This document shows, in pieces, positions 19,449 to 28,807 of a stretch of 64,000 nucleotides of DNA. The first letter of the stretch is position 1. Every line of letters starts with the position of its first letter. The DNA comes from Paraburkholderia sp. SOS3. Lineage in GTDB: Bacteria; Pseudomonadota; Gammaproteobacteria; Burkholderiales; Burkholderiaceae. The position numbers and the translations under genes were made by a program. The stretch is taken from contig NZ_CP018811.1 in assembly GCF_001922345.1 (NCBI RefSeq), forward strand, positions 3,472,001 to 3,536,000, written 5' to 3'. The notes under the pieces are model-generated. The model did no database searches and had not been told where the DNA came from. It saw nothing but the letters and a program-made list of their open reading frames with translations.

Positions 19449-20396
19449 TCAGCCGAGCTCGTTCACGAGTTCCGGCACGAGCGTGAACAGATCGCCGACG
19501 AGGCCGTAATCGGCGACGCTGAAGATCGGCGCTTCGGGATCCTTGTTGATCGCGACGATCACCTTCGAGTCCTTCATGCCCGCGAGGTGCTGGATCGCAC
19601 CGGAAATGCCGACGGCCACGTACAGCTGCGGCGCGACGATCTTGCCGGTCTGTCCCACCTGATAGTCGTTCGGCACGTAGCCCGCGTCCACCGCGGCGCG
19701 CGAGGCGCCCATCGCCGCGCCAAGCCTGTCCGCCAGCGGTTCGAGCACCTTCGTGTAGTTCTCGCCGCTGCCGAGGCCGCGCCCGCCCGACACGATGATC
19801 GTCGCGCTCGTCAGTTCCGGGCGATCGAGCTTCGTCACTTCGCGGTTCACGAACTGCGAGATGCCGCGACCGGCAGCGGCCCCGATCGTTTCGATCGGCG
19901 CGTTGCCGCCTTCGGCCGCCACCGGGTCGAAGCCCGTCGCGCGCACGGTGATGACCTTGACCGGGTCCTCCGACTGCACGATCGCGATCGCGTTGCCCGC
20001 ATAGATCGGCCGCTCGAACGTGTCGGGGCTGTCCACCGCCGTGATGTCGCTGATCTGCGCCACGTCGAGCTTCGCCGCGATGCGCGGCGCGATGTTCTTG
20101 CCGTAGGCGGTGGCGGGCGCAACGATGTGCGTGTAATTCCCTGCCGCACCCTGCACGAGCGCAAGCACCGTCGCCTCGACGTTTTCCGCGAGGCCTTCGG
20201 CCAGTTGCGGCGCGTCGGCCAGCAGAACCTTCGCGACGCCCGCGACTTTCGATGCGGCTTGTGCCGCGCCCTGTGCGTCGTGGCCTGCCACCAGCAGGTG
20301 AATGTCGCCGCCGATCTTCTGTGCCGCGGCTACGGTGTTCAGCGTCGCTGCCTTCAGCGACGCATTGTCATGTTCAGCAATTACCAGAGTCGTCAT
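19449..20396 (-). CDS. etfA: Electron transfer flavoprotein alpha subunit
   Basis: EtfA and EtfB form the soluble FAD heterodimer that takes electrons from acyl-CoA dehydrogenases and passes them to ETF:ubiquinone oxidoreductase. The 315-residue product ends with the FAD-binding domain ([36 protein letters not shown] and [11 protein letters not shown]). GGAGA lies upstream of the ATG. It follows etfB by 21 bases in the same operon. Confidence 0.97.
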   Translation of the reverse strand: MTTLVIAEHDNASLKAATLNTVAAAQKIGGDIHLLVAGHDAQGAAQAASKVAGVAKVLLADAPQLAEGLAENVEATVLALVQGAAGNYTHIVAPATAYGKNIAPRIAAKLDVAQISDITAVDSPDTFERPIYAGNAIAIVQSEDPVKVITVRATGFDPVAAEGGNAPIETIGAAAGRGISQFVNREVTKLDRPELTSATIIVSGGRGLGSGENYTKVLEPLADRLGAAMGASRAAVDAGYVPNDYQVGQTGKIVAPQLYVAVGISGAIQHLAGMKDSKVIVAINKDPEAPIFSVADYGLVGDLFTLVPELVNELG

Positions 20397-20417
20397 CTCG
20401 TGTGTCTCCGCGCGCCC

Positions 20418-21167
20418 TTACAGCACCTTCGCTTCGTTCTTCAGCCTCTCGACCAGCGTCTTCACGTCCGGCACCTTCACGCCGGCGCTGCGTGCGGCCG
20501 GCTCGGTGACCTTCAGCGTCTTCAGGCGCGGCCTGACGTCAACCCCGAGGTCCTCGGGCCTGAGCGTCTCGAGCGGCTTCTTCTTCGCCTTCATGATGTT
20601 GGGCAGCGTCACGTAGCGCGGCTCGTTCAGGCGCAGATCGGTGGTGACCACGGCGGGCAGCGTCAGCGTCAGCGTTTCCGCGCCGCCGTCGACCTCGCGC
20701 GCGACCGTCGCGCGGCCGTCGGCAATGGTCACCTTCGAGGCGAACGTCGCCTGCGGCAGGTCCGCGAGCGCGGCGAGCATCTGGCCGGTCTGGTTCGAAT
20801 CGTCGTCGATGGCCTGCTTGCCGAGGATCACGAGTGCGGGCTTTTCCCTGTCGACGAGCGCCTTGAGCAGCTTCGCCACGGCGAGCGGCTGCAGTTCCCC
20901 GGACGACTCGATCAGGATCGCGCGGTCCGCGCCGATCGCGAGCGCCGTGCGCAGCGTTTCCTGGCACTGGGCGACGCCCGCCGACACCGCGATCACCTCG
21001 GTCGCGACGCCCGCTTCCTTCAGGCGTACCGCTTCTTCCACGGCGATCTCGTCGAACGGATTCATCGACATCTTCACGTTCGCAATGTCCACGCCCGTGT
21101 GGTCCGATTTCACGCGCACCTTCACGTTGTAATCGACCACCCTTTTGACTGGCACCAGAATTTTCAT
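20418..21167 (-). CDS. etfB: Electron transfer flavoprotein beta subunit
   Basis: The 249-residue product begins [20 protein letters not shown], the standard EtfB N-terminus, and carries the AMP-binding signature region [24 protein letters not shown]. The ATG at 21167 was chosen rather than the GTG two codons upstream. It is the first gene of the etfB-etfA-dehydrogenase operon; a consensus -10 box lies 41 bases upstream. Confidence 0.97.
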   Translation of the reverse strand: MKILVPVKRVVDYNVKVRVKSDHTGVDIANVKMSMNPFDEIAVEEAVRLKEAGVATEVIAVSAGVAQCQETLRTALAIGADRAILIESSGELQPLAVAKLLKALVDREKPALVILGKQAIDDDSNQTGQMLAALADLPQATFASKVTIADGRATVAREVDGGAETLTLTLPAVVTTDLRLNEPRYVTLPNIMKAKKKPLETLRPEDLGVDVRPRLKTLKVTEPAARSAGVKVPDVKTLVERLKNEAKVL

Positions 21168-21504
21168 GCACACGCTCCAAAGTTACGAATACGTCAACCT
21201 GACGGACATTATAACGACAGCCCCTCGGCGCCCGGCCCACATGCAGCCGACGCCGCATCAGGCATGATGGATTTCGCGAGGACTGCATCGCCGTCAAAGG
21301 CAACGTCAATATCGAACGGTCGTACTATTCAAACCATTTAATCTCAAAAATACGCAACGCGCCAGACATGCGTTCGACCGGTGCCTCTAATCCGCGCGCT
21401 AATCCGCGGCGGGCGACGATCGCAATGCGCATCTACTGGTGGCTCAGCCGCCGCACAAGCCAATCGCCGAGCGACTGCGGAATGCCGAGGTCGCCAAGGC
21501 GTCA
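21168..21504. other. Region between etfB and the metN fragment
   Basis: This 337-base stretch has no intact gene. It contains the etfB -10 box and, directly after the metN fragment, in-frame decayed sequence interrupted by stops that may be more of the lost transporter gene. Confidence 0.6.
21208..21213 (-). promoter_or_regulatory. Consensus -10 box for etfB
   Basis: A perfect TATAAT lies on the minus strand 41 bases before the etfB ATG. The -35 region is GC-rich and does not match. Confidence 0.5.
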
Positions 21505-21774
21505 TCACGGGCGGATCATGCCGAATTCGCGGCGCGCTTCGCGCAGGTCTCCCGCGGACATCGTGGTCAGATCGCGGCCGCCTACCACGACATTGCCCTC
21601 AGTGGGCCTCGTGAGCAGATTGATCGTGCGCACCAGCGTGGTCTTGCCGGTGCCGCTGCGGCCGACGATGCCGAATACCTCGCCCGACGGGATCGACAGA
21701 CTGACGCTATGCAGCGCGTCGATCAAGCCTCGTGGGCCGGCAAAGCGCTGCAAGATATGGCGAAATTCGATCAT
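21505..21774 (-). pseudogene. metN: metN remnant: first 89 codons of a methionine ABC transporter ATPase
   Basis: The frame reads as the N-terminus of MetN ([16 protein letters not shown], then the Walker A segment [12 protein letters not shown] and [16 protein letters not shown]). It stops after REFGMIRP where the family continues GMIFQ. MetN is normally about 340 residues, so the ABC signature, Walker B and the C-terminal domain are missing, and no metI or metQ is adjacent. It should be non-functional as a transporter ATPase. An assembly error is possible but there is no sign of one. Confidence 0.8.
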
Positions 21775-21973
21775 GAAAAAACGGCGGACTATTGCCGGCG
21801 AGCGTTTTGCGTCTCGCTGCTGGCAATCTCCGCCGCTGCTTTATTTCGGATTGGACGCGCGATTTTACCGTACGCACGGCATGCCCTTTAATAATCGTTT
21901 TCGATTTTTTCATAACCGTACGGAATTTAGCGCGTTTGCGCATACTGCTTATCGGCTTATCCGTGGTCGCAGG

Positions 21974-22816
21974 CTAGCGGCGCCATTCAGGTGACCGCTT
22001 ATCGATGAACGCCTGCACGCCCTCGAGCGCCGAGTCCATCATCATGTTGCAGGCCATCGTCTGGCCGGCGAGCTGATACGCGGCCTCGACGCCCATTTCG
22101 AGCTGACGATAGAAAAGTGCCTTGCCCACGCTCACCGCGCCGCGCGGCTTCGCGCAGATGCTCGCGGCTAGCGCCGCGACTTCGGCGTCGAGCCCGTCGA
22201 GCGGCGCGACGCGATTGACGAGGCCGTGCTGCTTCGCGGTCAGCGCATCGATGAAGTCACCGGTCAGCAGCATGTCGAGTGCGGCTTTCGGCATCACGTT
22301 GCGCGACAACGGCACCGCCGGCGTTGCGCAAAAGAGGCCGAGGTTGACCCCCGATGTCGCGAAGCGCGCGGTGTCGGCGGCCACGGCGAGGTCGCACATC
22401 GCCACCAGCTGACAGCCGGCCGCCGTCGCGATGCCGTGCACGCGCGCGATCACGGGCTGCGGTAAACGGCGGATCGTCAGCATCGTCTTCGTGCAGCGCG
22501 CGAAGAGCCATTGGTAGTAGTCGAGCGACGGCGCCGCGCGCATCTCCTTCAGATCGTGGCCCGCGCAGAACGCGCGGCCCGCGCCGGCCAGCACGACGAC
22601 ACGCGCATCCGATTTTTCGAGCGTGGCGAGCTGCGTATGCAGTTCGTCGAGCAGCGCCTCGGACAGCGCGTTGAATGCGGCCGGCCGGTTCAACGTCAAA
22701 CGCACGACGCCGGGCGTGCCGTACGCGTCGTGCTCGACTTCGACGAGCGAGCCGTGGTCGGACCCGGTCTCGCGTTCCGGATCAGAACGCGATTGAGGCT
22801 GCGGATGGGCACTCAT
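21974..22816 (-). CDS. Enoyl-CoA hydratase/isomerase family protein
   Basis: The 280-residue crotonase-fold protein has the oxyanion-hole segment AGAGRAFCAGHDLKEM and the second turn HGIATAAGCQLVAMCDLAVA. A conserved glycine replaces one catalytic glutamate region, so the exact reaction is unclear. The ATG at 22816 has GGAGA just upstream, and that ribosome binding site lies inside a 12-bp repeat (22821-22856). It likely acts in fatty or branched acid breakdown with the nearby acyl-CoA dehydrogenase, but the genes are not in one operon. Confidence 0.88.
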   Translation of the reverse strand: MSAHPQPQSRSDPERETGSDHGSLVEVEHDAYGTPGVVRLTLNRPAAFNALSEALLDELHTQLATLEKSDARVVVLAGAGRAFCAGHDLKEMRAAPSLDYYQWLFARCTKTMLTIRRLPQPVIARVHGIATAAGCQLVAMCDLAVAADTARFATSGVNLGLFCATPAVPLSRNVMPKAALDMLLTGDFIDALTAKQHGLVNRVAPLDGLDAEVAALAASICAKPRGAVSVGKALFYRQLEMGVEAAYQLAGQTMACNMMMDSALEGVQAFIDKRSPEWRR

Positions 22817-22820
22817 GATC

Positions 22821-22856
22821 GTCTCCGTTTGGAAGTCCGTTTGGGACTCCGTTTGG
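22821..22856 (-). repeat. 12-bp tandem repeat carrying a ribosome binding site
   Basis: Three 12-base units end ccgtttgg on the plus strand (22821, 22833, 22845). On the minus strand the copy nearest the gene supplies the GGAGA of the enoyl-CoA hydratase gene. Confidence 0.9.
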
Positions 22857-22961
22857 GTCTCGGATAGCGCCCTCGTCGGCGCTCTTTTATTGATCGTGTT
22901 TCTCGCTGCGGCTTGTGCTCTTCCAGCAGCGCCGTGCATATGCGGCGCGAGCAGTGCGCGC

Positions 22962-23885
22962 CTACAACCCCGCGAGCGCCTTCACATGCGCGACGACACT
23001 GCGCCCCAACGCCGACAGGTTATACCCGCCCTCGAGGCAACTGACGATGCGTCCTTTCGCGTACCGGTCGGCGATATGGCGAATCTGTTCGGTGATCCAT
23101 GTGTAGTCGGCTTCGACGAGCCCGAGGTTGCCGAGATCGTCTTCGCGATGAGCGTCGAACCCCGCCGATATGAACAGCATCTGCGGCTTGAACTCGTGCA
23201 GCCGCGGCAACCACAGCAGATCGACGGCCTCGCGCACGACGTCGCCCTTCGAGCGCGCGGCGATCGGCACGTTGACCATATTCGGCGATGCGTTCTCGGT
23301 ACCGCTGTATGGATAGAACGGATGCTGAAAGATGCTGCACATCAGCACGCGCGGGTCGCCCGTGAATGCCGCTTCGGTGCCGTTACCGTGATGCACGTCG
23401 AAGTCGATGATCGCGACGCGCTCGAGCCCATGCACGTCGAGTGCATGGCGAGCCGCGATCGCGACATTGTTGAAAAAGCAGAAGCCCATCGCGCGGGCCG
23501 GCTCCGCATGGTGGCCCGGCGGACGCACACTGCAGAATGCGTTGTCGAAGCGGCCCGCGATGACCGCGTCGGTGGCAGCGACCGCCGCGCCTGCCGCTCG
23601 CAACGCGGCTTGCAGCGAATGCGGGTTCATCGAGGTATCGGGGTCGATGGCCGCGTAGCCTTCGTGTGGCGAGGTCTGACGGATATGGTCGACGTGTGCC
23701 TGCGTGTGCACACGCAGTAAATCCGCTTCGTCCGCAAGCGGCGGCGATTCGCGCTCGATCAACGCATCGATGCGGCCTGCGATCAGCTGGTCTTCGATTG
23801 CCTGCAGGCGCGCGGGACATTCGGGATGCCAGTGCCCCATCTCATGCTTCAGACAGTCCGCGTGGGAATAGAAACCGGTTGCCAT
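22962..23885 (-). CDS. Histone deacetylase-like zinc hydrolase
   Basis: The 307-residue protein belongs to the arginase/deacetylase superfamily (acetoin utilisation AcuC and acetylpolyamine amidohydrolase relatives). It shows RPPGHHAEP with the active-site histidine pair, GFCFFNNVAIAA, the zinc-binding DFDVHHGNGT and SAGFDAHRED. Bacterial members remove acetyl groups from small amines or proteins; the substrate here is unknown. The start has no strong Shine-Dalgarno. Confidence 0.92.
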   Translation of the reverse strand: MATGFYSHADCLKHEMGHWHPECPARLQAIEDQLIAGRIDALIERESPPLADEADLLRVHTQAHVDHIRQTSPHEGYAAIDPDTSMNPHSLQAALRAAGAAVAATDAVIAGRFDNAFCSVRPPGHHAEPARAMGFCFFNNVAIAARHALDVHGLERVAIIDFDVHHGNGTEAAFTGDPRVLMCSIFQHPFYPYSGTENASPNMVNVPIAARSKGDVVREAVDLLWLPRLHEFKPQMLFISAGFDAHREDDLGNLGLVEADYTWITEQIRHIADRYAKGRIVSCLEGGYNLSALGRSVVAHVKALAGL

Positions 23886-24408
23886 GAGTCGTCGCCGTCA
23901 GTCGTCGCGGGATTCGTTGCGCGCTTGCTGGTCGCGCTCCGAACGCGCGTGGGTTGTGTCCTTGAGTTGTGCCCGATTGTGCCCGATCGTGCCCGCGGGT
24001 TATGCCTTTGCTTGTGCCCGCGGTTGTGCCCATTCGTCGCGCTGATTTCGGCCGGTGATTTTGCGCGCCTGTTTTTCGCCTGTTTGTTGCTTGTCGTTGC
24101 CTGCCCGTTCGCCGAATACCGGCGGCGCGCCCTGGAGACGAAGTCCGGCCACATGCCGCATATCGTCAACTTACCACAGCACGCCATCGGACCGCGTACT
24201 GGACCGCGCGCTGCCCGGCCACACCCCGCCCCCATATGCGCTGCAGCAGGTGGAAGTCGCGCACGGCCGCGCGCTGCAATGTTCCTGCATCATTTTGCGC
24301 GACCGTCGTCGGGTATACTGCGCCGGATCGGTTTCGCACGCATTCGTGCAAATCGGCGCGCCTCGTCACTCATCCGTCACATCCATCCGCATCGCACACG
24401 TCGACCCC
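23886..24408. other. Intergenic region between the deacetylase-like gene and mltB
   Basis: This 523-base stretch has no supported gene. It contains the 10-bp repeat at 23967-23996 and a candidate TATACT -10 box at 24314-24319, 90 bases before mltB. Confidence 0.65.
23967..23996. repeat. 10-bp tandem repeat
   Basis: ttgtgcccga occurs twice perfectly, followed by a third copy with two changes; further decayed copies continue to about 24036. Confidence 0.85.
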
Positions 24409-25800
24409 ATGACCTTTCGCCCCGACTTGCCAGCCTTGCCCACCTTCCCCGCTCTGCCCGCACGACCCCGCGCACGATTCCGGCTCCGTACCACCACTCT
24501 GGGCGCCGCACTTTCCATCGTCGCATCGTGCATGTTCGCGGCAGCGGGCCCGGCCTCGGCGCAGACGTCGGGCGCAAGCCCGAGCCCGCAGCACAAGCCG
24601 CAGACTGCGCAAATAACGGTCGCGCAGGCGCAGCCGCAACAGCCGGTGCAGCAAGGGCAGACGTTCGAGGAAGAGATCATCCCGCAGCGCTACGCGAACA
24701 ACGGCGATGTCGATGCGTTTATCAACGACATGGTTGCGCGCTACGATTTCGATGCGAACATGCTGCACGATCTCTTTGCGCGAGTCAGCTATTCGGCGAC
24801 CGCGGTCAAGCTCGTCACGCCTGCGCCGACGCCCGCGGTGAAGAACTGGCATGCGTATCAGGCGCGCTTTCTCGACGCGGTGCGCATCAATGCGGGCGTG
24901 AAGTTCTGGCGCGCGAATCAGGCGACGCTGCAGCGCGCGTACGAGCAGTTCGGCGTGCCGCCGGAAGTCATCGTCGGGATTATCGGTGTCGAGACGATCT
25001 ACGGCCGCTATATGGGCAACTTCCGCGTACTCGATGCGCTGACGACGCTGACGTTCGACTACCCGAACACGCCCAATCGCGCCGAACGCGAAGTCACGTT
25101 TCGCAAGAATCTCGCGGACTTTCTGATCTGGACACGCGACTCGCAGATCGAGCCGACTTCGGTGCGCGGCTCGTACACGGGCGCGATCGGCATTCCGCAA
25201 TTCCTGCCCAGCAGCATCATTCAATATGCAGTCGACTACGACGGCGACGGCACGATCGATCTGCGCACGAGCGCGGCCGATGCGATCGGCAGCGTCGCGA
25301 ACTATCTGAAGCAGCACGGCTGGGAAACGGGGCGGCCCGTCGTGTGGAATATCGCATCCGACGCCGGCAGCCTCGGCATCGCGCAGGCCGCCGCGAATGG
25401 ACAGCCCGAGCCGCACTGGTCGCTCGAGCAATTGCTGCGTGCCGGCATGCTGATGAACGAGCCGTCTACGTTGAACGCAACGTCCGAAGCGGGAACGCCG
25501 GTGACGGTCGTCGATCTGCCGTCGCCGGGGCGGCCGACCGAGTATGTGCTCGGGCTCAAGAATTTCTATGTGCTGACGCGCTATAACCGTAGCTTCTTCT
25601 ATGCGCTGGCCGTTTATCAGTTGGGTCAGCGCATCAAGGCGCAGGTCGCGGCGACGGGCGGCATCGATGCCAACGGCACGAATGGCACGAATGGCACGAA
25701 TGGCGCCAACAGCGTGAACGGTGCGGCGGGTTCGAACGGCATGAACAACGGCACGAATGGTGTGAACGGTCGTGGTGCGCCGGCGCCTGAGATGCAATGA
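24409..25800 (+). CDS. mltB: Lytic murein transglycosylase B
   Basis: MltB cleaves peptidoglycan between MurNAc and GlcNAc, leaving 1,6-anhydroMurNAc. The 463-residue product has a hydrophobic export segment near residues 30-50 ending in AGPASAQ. The catalytic domain has the active-site glutamate in GVETIYGRYMGNF and the conserved YTGAIGIPQFLPSS. No lipobox cysteine is clear. The C-terminus is an unusual Asn-Gly-rich repeat tail (25672-25770). The ATG at 24409 was chosen; the frame extends further upstream through repeat DNA. Confidence 0.93.
   Translation: MTFRPDLPALPTFPALPARPRARFRLRTTTLGAALSIVASCMFAAAGPASAQTSGASPSPQHKPQTAQITVAQAQPQQPVQQGQTFEEEIIPQRYANNGDVDAFINDMVARYDFDANMLHDLFARVSYSATAVKLVTPAPTPAVKNWHAYQARFLDAVRINAGVKFWRANQATLQRAYEQFGVPPEVIVGIIGVETIYGRYMGNFRVLDALTTLTFDYPNTPNRAEREVTFRKNLADFLIWTRDSQIEPTSVRGSYTGAIGIPQFLPSSIIQYAVDYDGDGTIDLRTSAADAIGSVANYLKQHGWETGRPVVWNIASDAGSLGIAQAAANGQPEPHWSLEQLLRAGMLMNEPSTLNATSEAGTPVTVVDLPSPGRPTEYVLGLKNFYVLTRYNRSFFYALAVYQLGQRIKAQVAATGGIDANGTNGTNGTNGANSVNGAAGSNGMNNGTNGVNGRGAPAPEMQ
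25672..25770 (+). repeat. 9-bp repeat encoding an Asn-Gly-x tail of MltB
   Basis: aatggcacg and close variants repeat in frame from 25672, giving about ten or more Asn-Gly-Thr/Ala/Val triplets at the protein end. Confidence 0.85.
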
Positions 25801-25869
25801 GGTGTTGCCTGGCGGGTTTGCGACGCACTGCGATCGAGACCCGCCGAAGTTCTGCGGGCACAAGGCAAT

Positions 25870-25904
25870 AAAAAGCGTCGTGCAGCGGATGCACGACGCT
25901 TTTT
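25870..25904. terminator. Bidirectional terminator between mltB and cysM
   Basis: A perfect 14-bp stem (aaaaagcgtcgtgc / gcacgacgcttttt) has a 7-base loop and T-runs on both strands between the convergent genes. Confidence 0.95.
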
Positions 25905-25960
25905 GTTTGCCGACTCGCGGCATAGCGGACCAGTTGCCTGGCCCGCCGGCAAAACCGAAC

Positions 25961-26863
25961 TCAGGCCGGAAACACACCCGTCGACAGATAACGATCGCCG
26001 CGATCGCAGACGATAAACACGATCGTCGCATTCTCGACTTGCCGCGCAATGCGCAACGCCACTTCGCATGCGCCGCCCGACGAGATGCCGCAGAAAAGGC
26101 CTTCAACCGATGCGAGCCGGCGCGCCATGTTTTCCGATGCAGCCTGGCTCACGTTCTCGACGCGATCGACGCGGCTGCGATCGAAGATCTTCGGCAAGTA
26201 CGCTTCCGGCCATTTGCGAATGCCGGGAATCCGCGAACCTTCTTCGGGCTGCGCGCCGACGATCTGGACCTGCGCGTTCTGTTCTTTCAGATACTGCGAC
26301 ACGCCCATGATCGTGCCCGTCGTACCCATCGCGGATACGAAATGCGTGATCTTCCCTTCGGTATCGCGCCAGATTTCAGGGCCCGTCGCTTCGTAATGCG
26401 CAAGCGGATTGTCGGGGTTGCCGAACTGGTCGAGGATGATGCCCTTGCCTTCGCGCTGCATCTGCTCGGCAAGATCGCGCGCATATTCCATACCGCCCGT
26501 GACCGGCGTCAGCAGAAGCTCCGCGCCGTATGCGGTCATGCTCTGGCGGCGTTCGAGCGACAGGTCTTCCGGCATGATCAGCAGCATCTTGTAGCCGCGC
26601 ACCGCAGCGGCCATTGCGAGCGCGATACCGGTGTTGCCGCTCGTTGCCTCGATCAGCGTGTCGCCGGGCTTGATGCGGCCGCGCAGTTCCGCTTTCCTGA
26701 TCATCGAGAGCGCCGGCCGGTCCTTCACCGAGCCCGCCGGATTGTTGCCCTCGAGCTTGCCGAGCACGACATTGTTGCGGCCGCGGATTTCGTCGTCGAC
26801 GACTCTCACGAGCTGTACGAGCGGCGTGTTGCCGATCGTGTCTTCAATCGTTTTGTAAGTCAT
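25961..26863 (-). CDS. cysM: Cysteine synthase B
   Basis: CysM is a PLP enzyme that makes cysteine from O-acetylserine and sulfide or thiosulfate. The 300-residue product has the PLP lysine in GNNPAGSVKDRPAL, the substrate loop EATSGNTGIALAMAAA and the phosphate-binding turn SAMGTTGTIMG. The ATG at 26863 (MTYKTIEDTIGNTPLVQL) matches the family start; a longer frame would add 88 unlikely residues. Confidence 0.95.
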   Translation of the reverse strand: MTYKTIEDTIGNTPLVQLVRVVDDEIRGRNNVVLGKLEGNNPAGSVKDRPALSMIRKAELRGRIKPGDTLIEATSGNTGIALAMAAAVRGYKMLLIMPEDLSLERRQSMTAYGAELLLTPVTGGMEYARDLAEQMQREGKGIILDQFGNPDNPLAHYEATGPEIWRDTEGKITHFVSAMGTTGTIMGVSQYLKEQNAQVQIVGAQPEEGSRIPGIRKWPEAYLPKIFDRSRVDRVENVSQAASENMARRLASVEGLFCGISSGGACEVALRIARQVENATIVFIVCDRGDRYLSTGVFPA

Positions 26864-26992
26864 ATCGGTTGCGTACGGATCGTGCGCTTCTATTCTCAAT
26901 GGACCGATTCTAAACCACGCTGCTTTTGCCTGCCGTCTCACCATGCCGCGCATGTGGAGACCCGGCACGCAACGCGGTGTCGCTTGCCCACG

Positions 26993-27050
26993 CAAAAAGC
27001 CCCGCGGCTGATGCAGCGCAACGCAAGGCATTGCGACGGCAGGCCGCGGG
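26993..27050 (-). terminator. Terminator with branched stem upstream of cysM
   Basis: On the minus strand cccgcggc and gccgcggg form an 8-bp stem enclosing a small cgcaa/ttgcg hairpin. A run of five T follows. Confidence 0.6.
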
Positions 27051-27144
27051 CGCCAGTCATCGGAAGCGACGGCTGAAGGAGTGGACGATGTCTGTCCAAC
27101 CAGAAAAGAACGTGTGACCAACAGCAACGTGCGATCAAGCCTCG

Positions 27145-27179
27145 CGCATACGCGTGCGGCGACGCCGCACGCGTATGCG
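27145..27179. terminator. Perfect 16-bp hairpin after the ComEA-like gene
   Basis: cgcatacgcgtgcggc and its exact complement flank a 3-base loop, 8 bases past the stop. No T-tract follows, so it may be an mRNA 3'-end stabiliser rather than a terminator. Confidence 0.6.
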
Positions 27180-27187
27180 GCGGCTCG

Positions 27188-27553
27188 CTACTTCTTCACG
27201 ACGACAGCCGCGTCGGTCTTGCCGGCAGGCGTGGTCTTCGTGTTTGCAGAAGCCGCATTCTGCGCGCCAGAAGCAGCGACAGCCGGTACGCTAGCGCCGA
27301 CCGCGAGTCCCTCCGCCTGAAGGCGCTCGACCGTGTGGCCGCCCATGCCCTTGACCCGCTTCGCGAGATCGGCCCCATCCTTGAACGGACCGTGCGCTTC
27401 GCGCTCGTCGAGAATCGACCTGGCTTTCGCCGGACCGATGCCTTTGATGGTGCGCAGCGCGTCCTCATTCGCCGTATTGACGTCGACGACCGCGTACGCA
27501 TGCTGACCGAATGCGGCGAGCATCGCCGCGGTAACCAGAATTTTTTTAAGCAT
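27188..27553 (-). CDS. ComEA-like helix-hairpin-helix protein, secreted
   Basis: The 121-residue protein has a signal peptide (MLKKILVTAAMLAAFGQHAYA) followed by the ComEA-type double helix-hairpin-helix (VNTANEDALRTIKGIGPAKARSILD, about residues 25-50). Such proteins bind DNA non-specifically and take part in DNA uptake in competent bacteria. The C-terminus is a short Ala/Thr/Lys-rich tail. GGGAGG precedes the ATG at 27553. No other competence gene is adjacent. Confidence 0.9.
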   Translation of the reverse strand: MLKKILVTAAMLAAFGQHAYAVVDVNTANEDALRTIKGIGPAKARSILDEREAHGPFKDGADLAKRVKGMGGHTVERLQAEGLAVGASVPAVAASGAQNAASANTKTTPAGKTDAAVVVKK

Positions 27554-27666
27554 ACAAACCTCCCTGAAACAAAGACTCAACTCACGCGACTGACTCAACA
27601 GTCTTCAACAGCGGCAGGTGAAAACCGCCCACCGCTGGCGCTAGTTTAGGGAGGTCTGCGAAAGAT

Positions 27667-28659
27667 TCACACCTGGCCGAATAGCCAGCGCACGTAACGA
27701 TCGACGCCTTCCTGCACGGTCAGAAACGGCGCGTCGTAGCCGGCTGCGCGCAGCTTCGTCGGGTCGGCTTGCGTGAAGCACTGGTACTTGCCGCGCAGCG
27801 CATCGGGAAACGGCACGTACTCGATCAGCCCGCGCTGCACCTGCTCCGCGAGCGACAGTGCCGGTTCGTGCTTCAGCACGCGCAGCGTATTGACCACCGT
27901 CGACGCGATATCGTTGAACGGCTGCGCGCGTCCGGTGCCGAGATTGAAAATGCCGGACTTGTCCGGGTGATCGAAGAAGAACAGGTTGACCCTGGCGACG
28001 TCGTCGACGGAGACGAAGTCGCGCGTCTGCTGGCCGGCCGCGTAACCGTTGTACTCGCCGAACAGCTTGACCTTGCCCTCCGCGCGGAACTGGTTGAAGT
28101 TGTGGAACGCGACCGAGGCCATGCGTTCCTTGTGCGACTCGCGCGGTCCGTACACATTGAAGTAGCGAAAGCCCGCGATCTGCGTTTTTGCAGTCGGCAA
28201 CACGCGGCGGATCACCTGATCGAACAGGAATTTCGAGTAGCCGTACACGTTGAGCGGCCGCTCGTACTCGCGCTCTTCGACGAAGCGGTCCGAGCCGCCG
28301 TACGTCGCCGCCGACGATGCATAGAGGAACTGAACGCCTTGCGCAAGGCACGCGTCGAGCACGGCGCGGCTATAGCGGAAATTGTTGTCCATCATGTAGC
28401 GGCCGTTGTGCTCCATCGTGTCGGAGCACGCGCCTTCGTGGAACACCGCGCGCACCTTGCCGAAGTCACCGCGCGCGAAGCGCTCGACGAATTCGGTCTT
28501 GTCGAGATAGTCGTCGATCTCGCAATCGATCAGATTCCTGAATTTGTCTGCACGCGTCAGGTTATCGACGGCGATGATCCGGTGTTCGCCACGCTCGTTG
28601 AGCGCCTTGACGATATTGCTGCCGATAAAACCGGCCGCGCCGGTGACGATGAGAGTCAT
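27667..28659 (-). CDS. hldD: ADP-L-glycero-D-manno-heptose 6-epimerase
   Basis: HldD (RfaD/WaaD) epimerises ADP-D-glycero-manno-heptose to the L form used for the LPS inner core. The 330-residue short-chain epimerase has the NADP-binding [12 protein letters not shown] at residues 5-16 and the catalytic Tyr-x3-Lys in [10 protein letters not shown]. The ATG at 28659 gives the family N-terminus [13 protein letters not shown]. It follows hldA in the same minus-strand block. Confidence 0.96.
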   Translation of the reverse strand: MTLIVTGAAGFIGSNIVKALNERGEHRIIAVDNLTRADKFRNLIDCEIDDYLDKTEFVERFARGDFGKVRAVFHEGACSDTMEHNGRYMMDNNFRYSRAVLDACLAQGVQFLYASSAATYGGSDRFVEEREYERPLNVYGYSKFLFDQVIRRVLPTAKTQIAGFRYFNVYGPRESHKERMASVAFHNFNQFRAEGKVKLFGEYNGYAAGQQTRDFVSVDDVARVNLFFFDHPDKSGIFNLGTGRAQPFNDIASTVVNTLRVLKHEPALSLAEQVQRGLIEYVPFPDALRGKYQCFTQADPTKLRAAGYDAPFLTVQEGVDRYVRWLFGQV

Positions 28660-28807
28660 GGTCGTCCCTGCCTGATGGGAGTGGATGAGATGAATGTATT
28701 GCGCCCGATCCAGGATCGGCATGCGCCGCAGCGTCTTCTCACGCTCGAGGTGATGTCGGGCGTAACAGCGAGCCGCTGCTCATTGTGGCGAGCGGCTGCG
28801 AGCGGCA

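Larger units (their letters stand above)
26864..27187. other. Intergenic region between cysM and the ComEA-like gene
   Basis: This 324-base stretch has no supported gene. It holds two hairpins, at 27145-27179 and 26993-27050. Confidence 0.7.

Noticed and set aside
21775..21973. Methionine-responsive riboswitch before metN
   Set aside because: The AT-rich leader has small palindromes but nothing matching a SAM riboswitch core.
27145..27179. Classical Rho-independent terminator after the ComEA-like gene
   Set aside because: The stem is perfect, but no T-run follows it on either strand; kept only as a hairpin.
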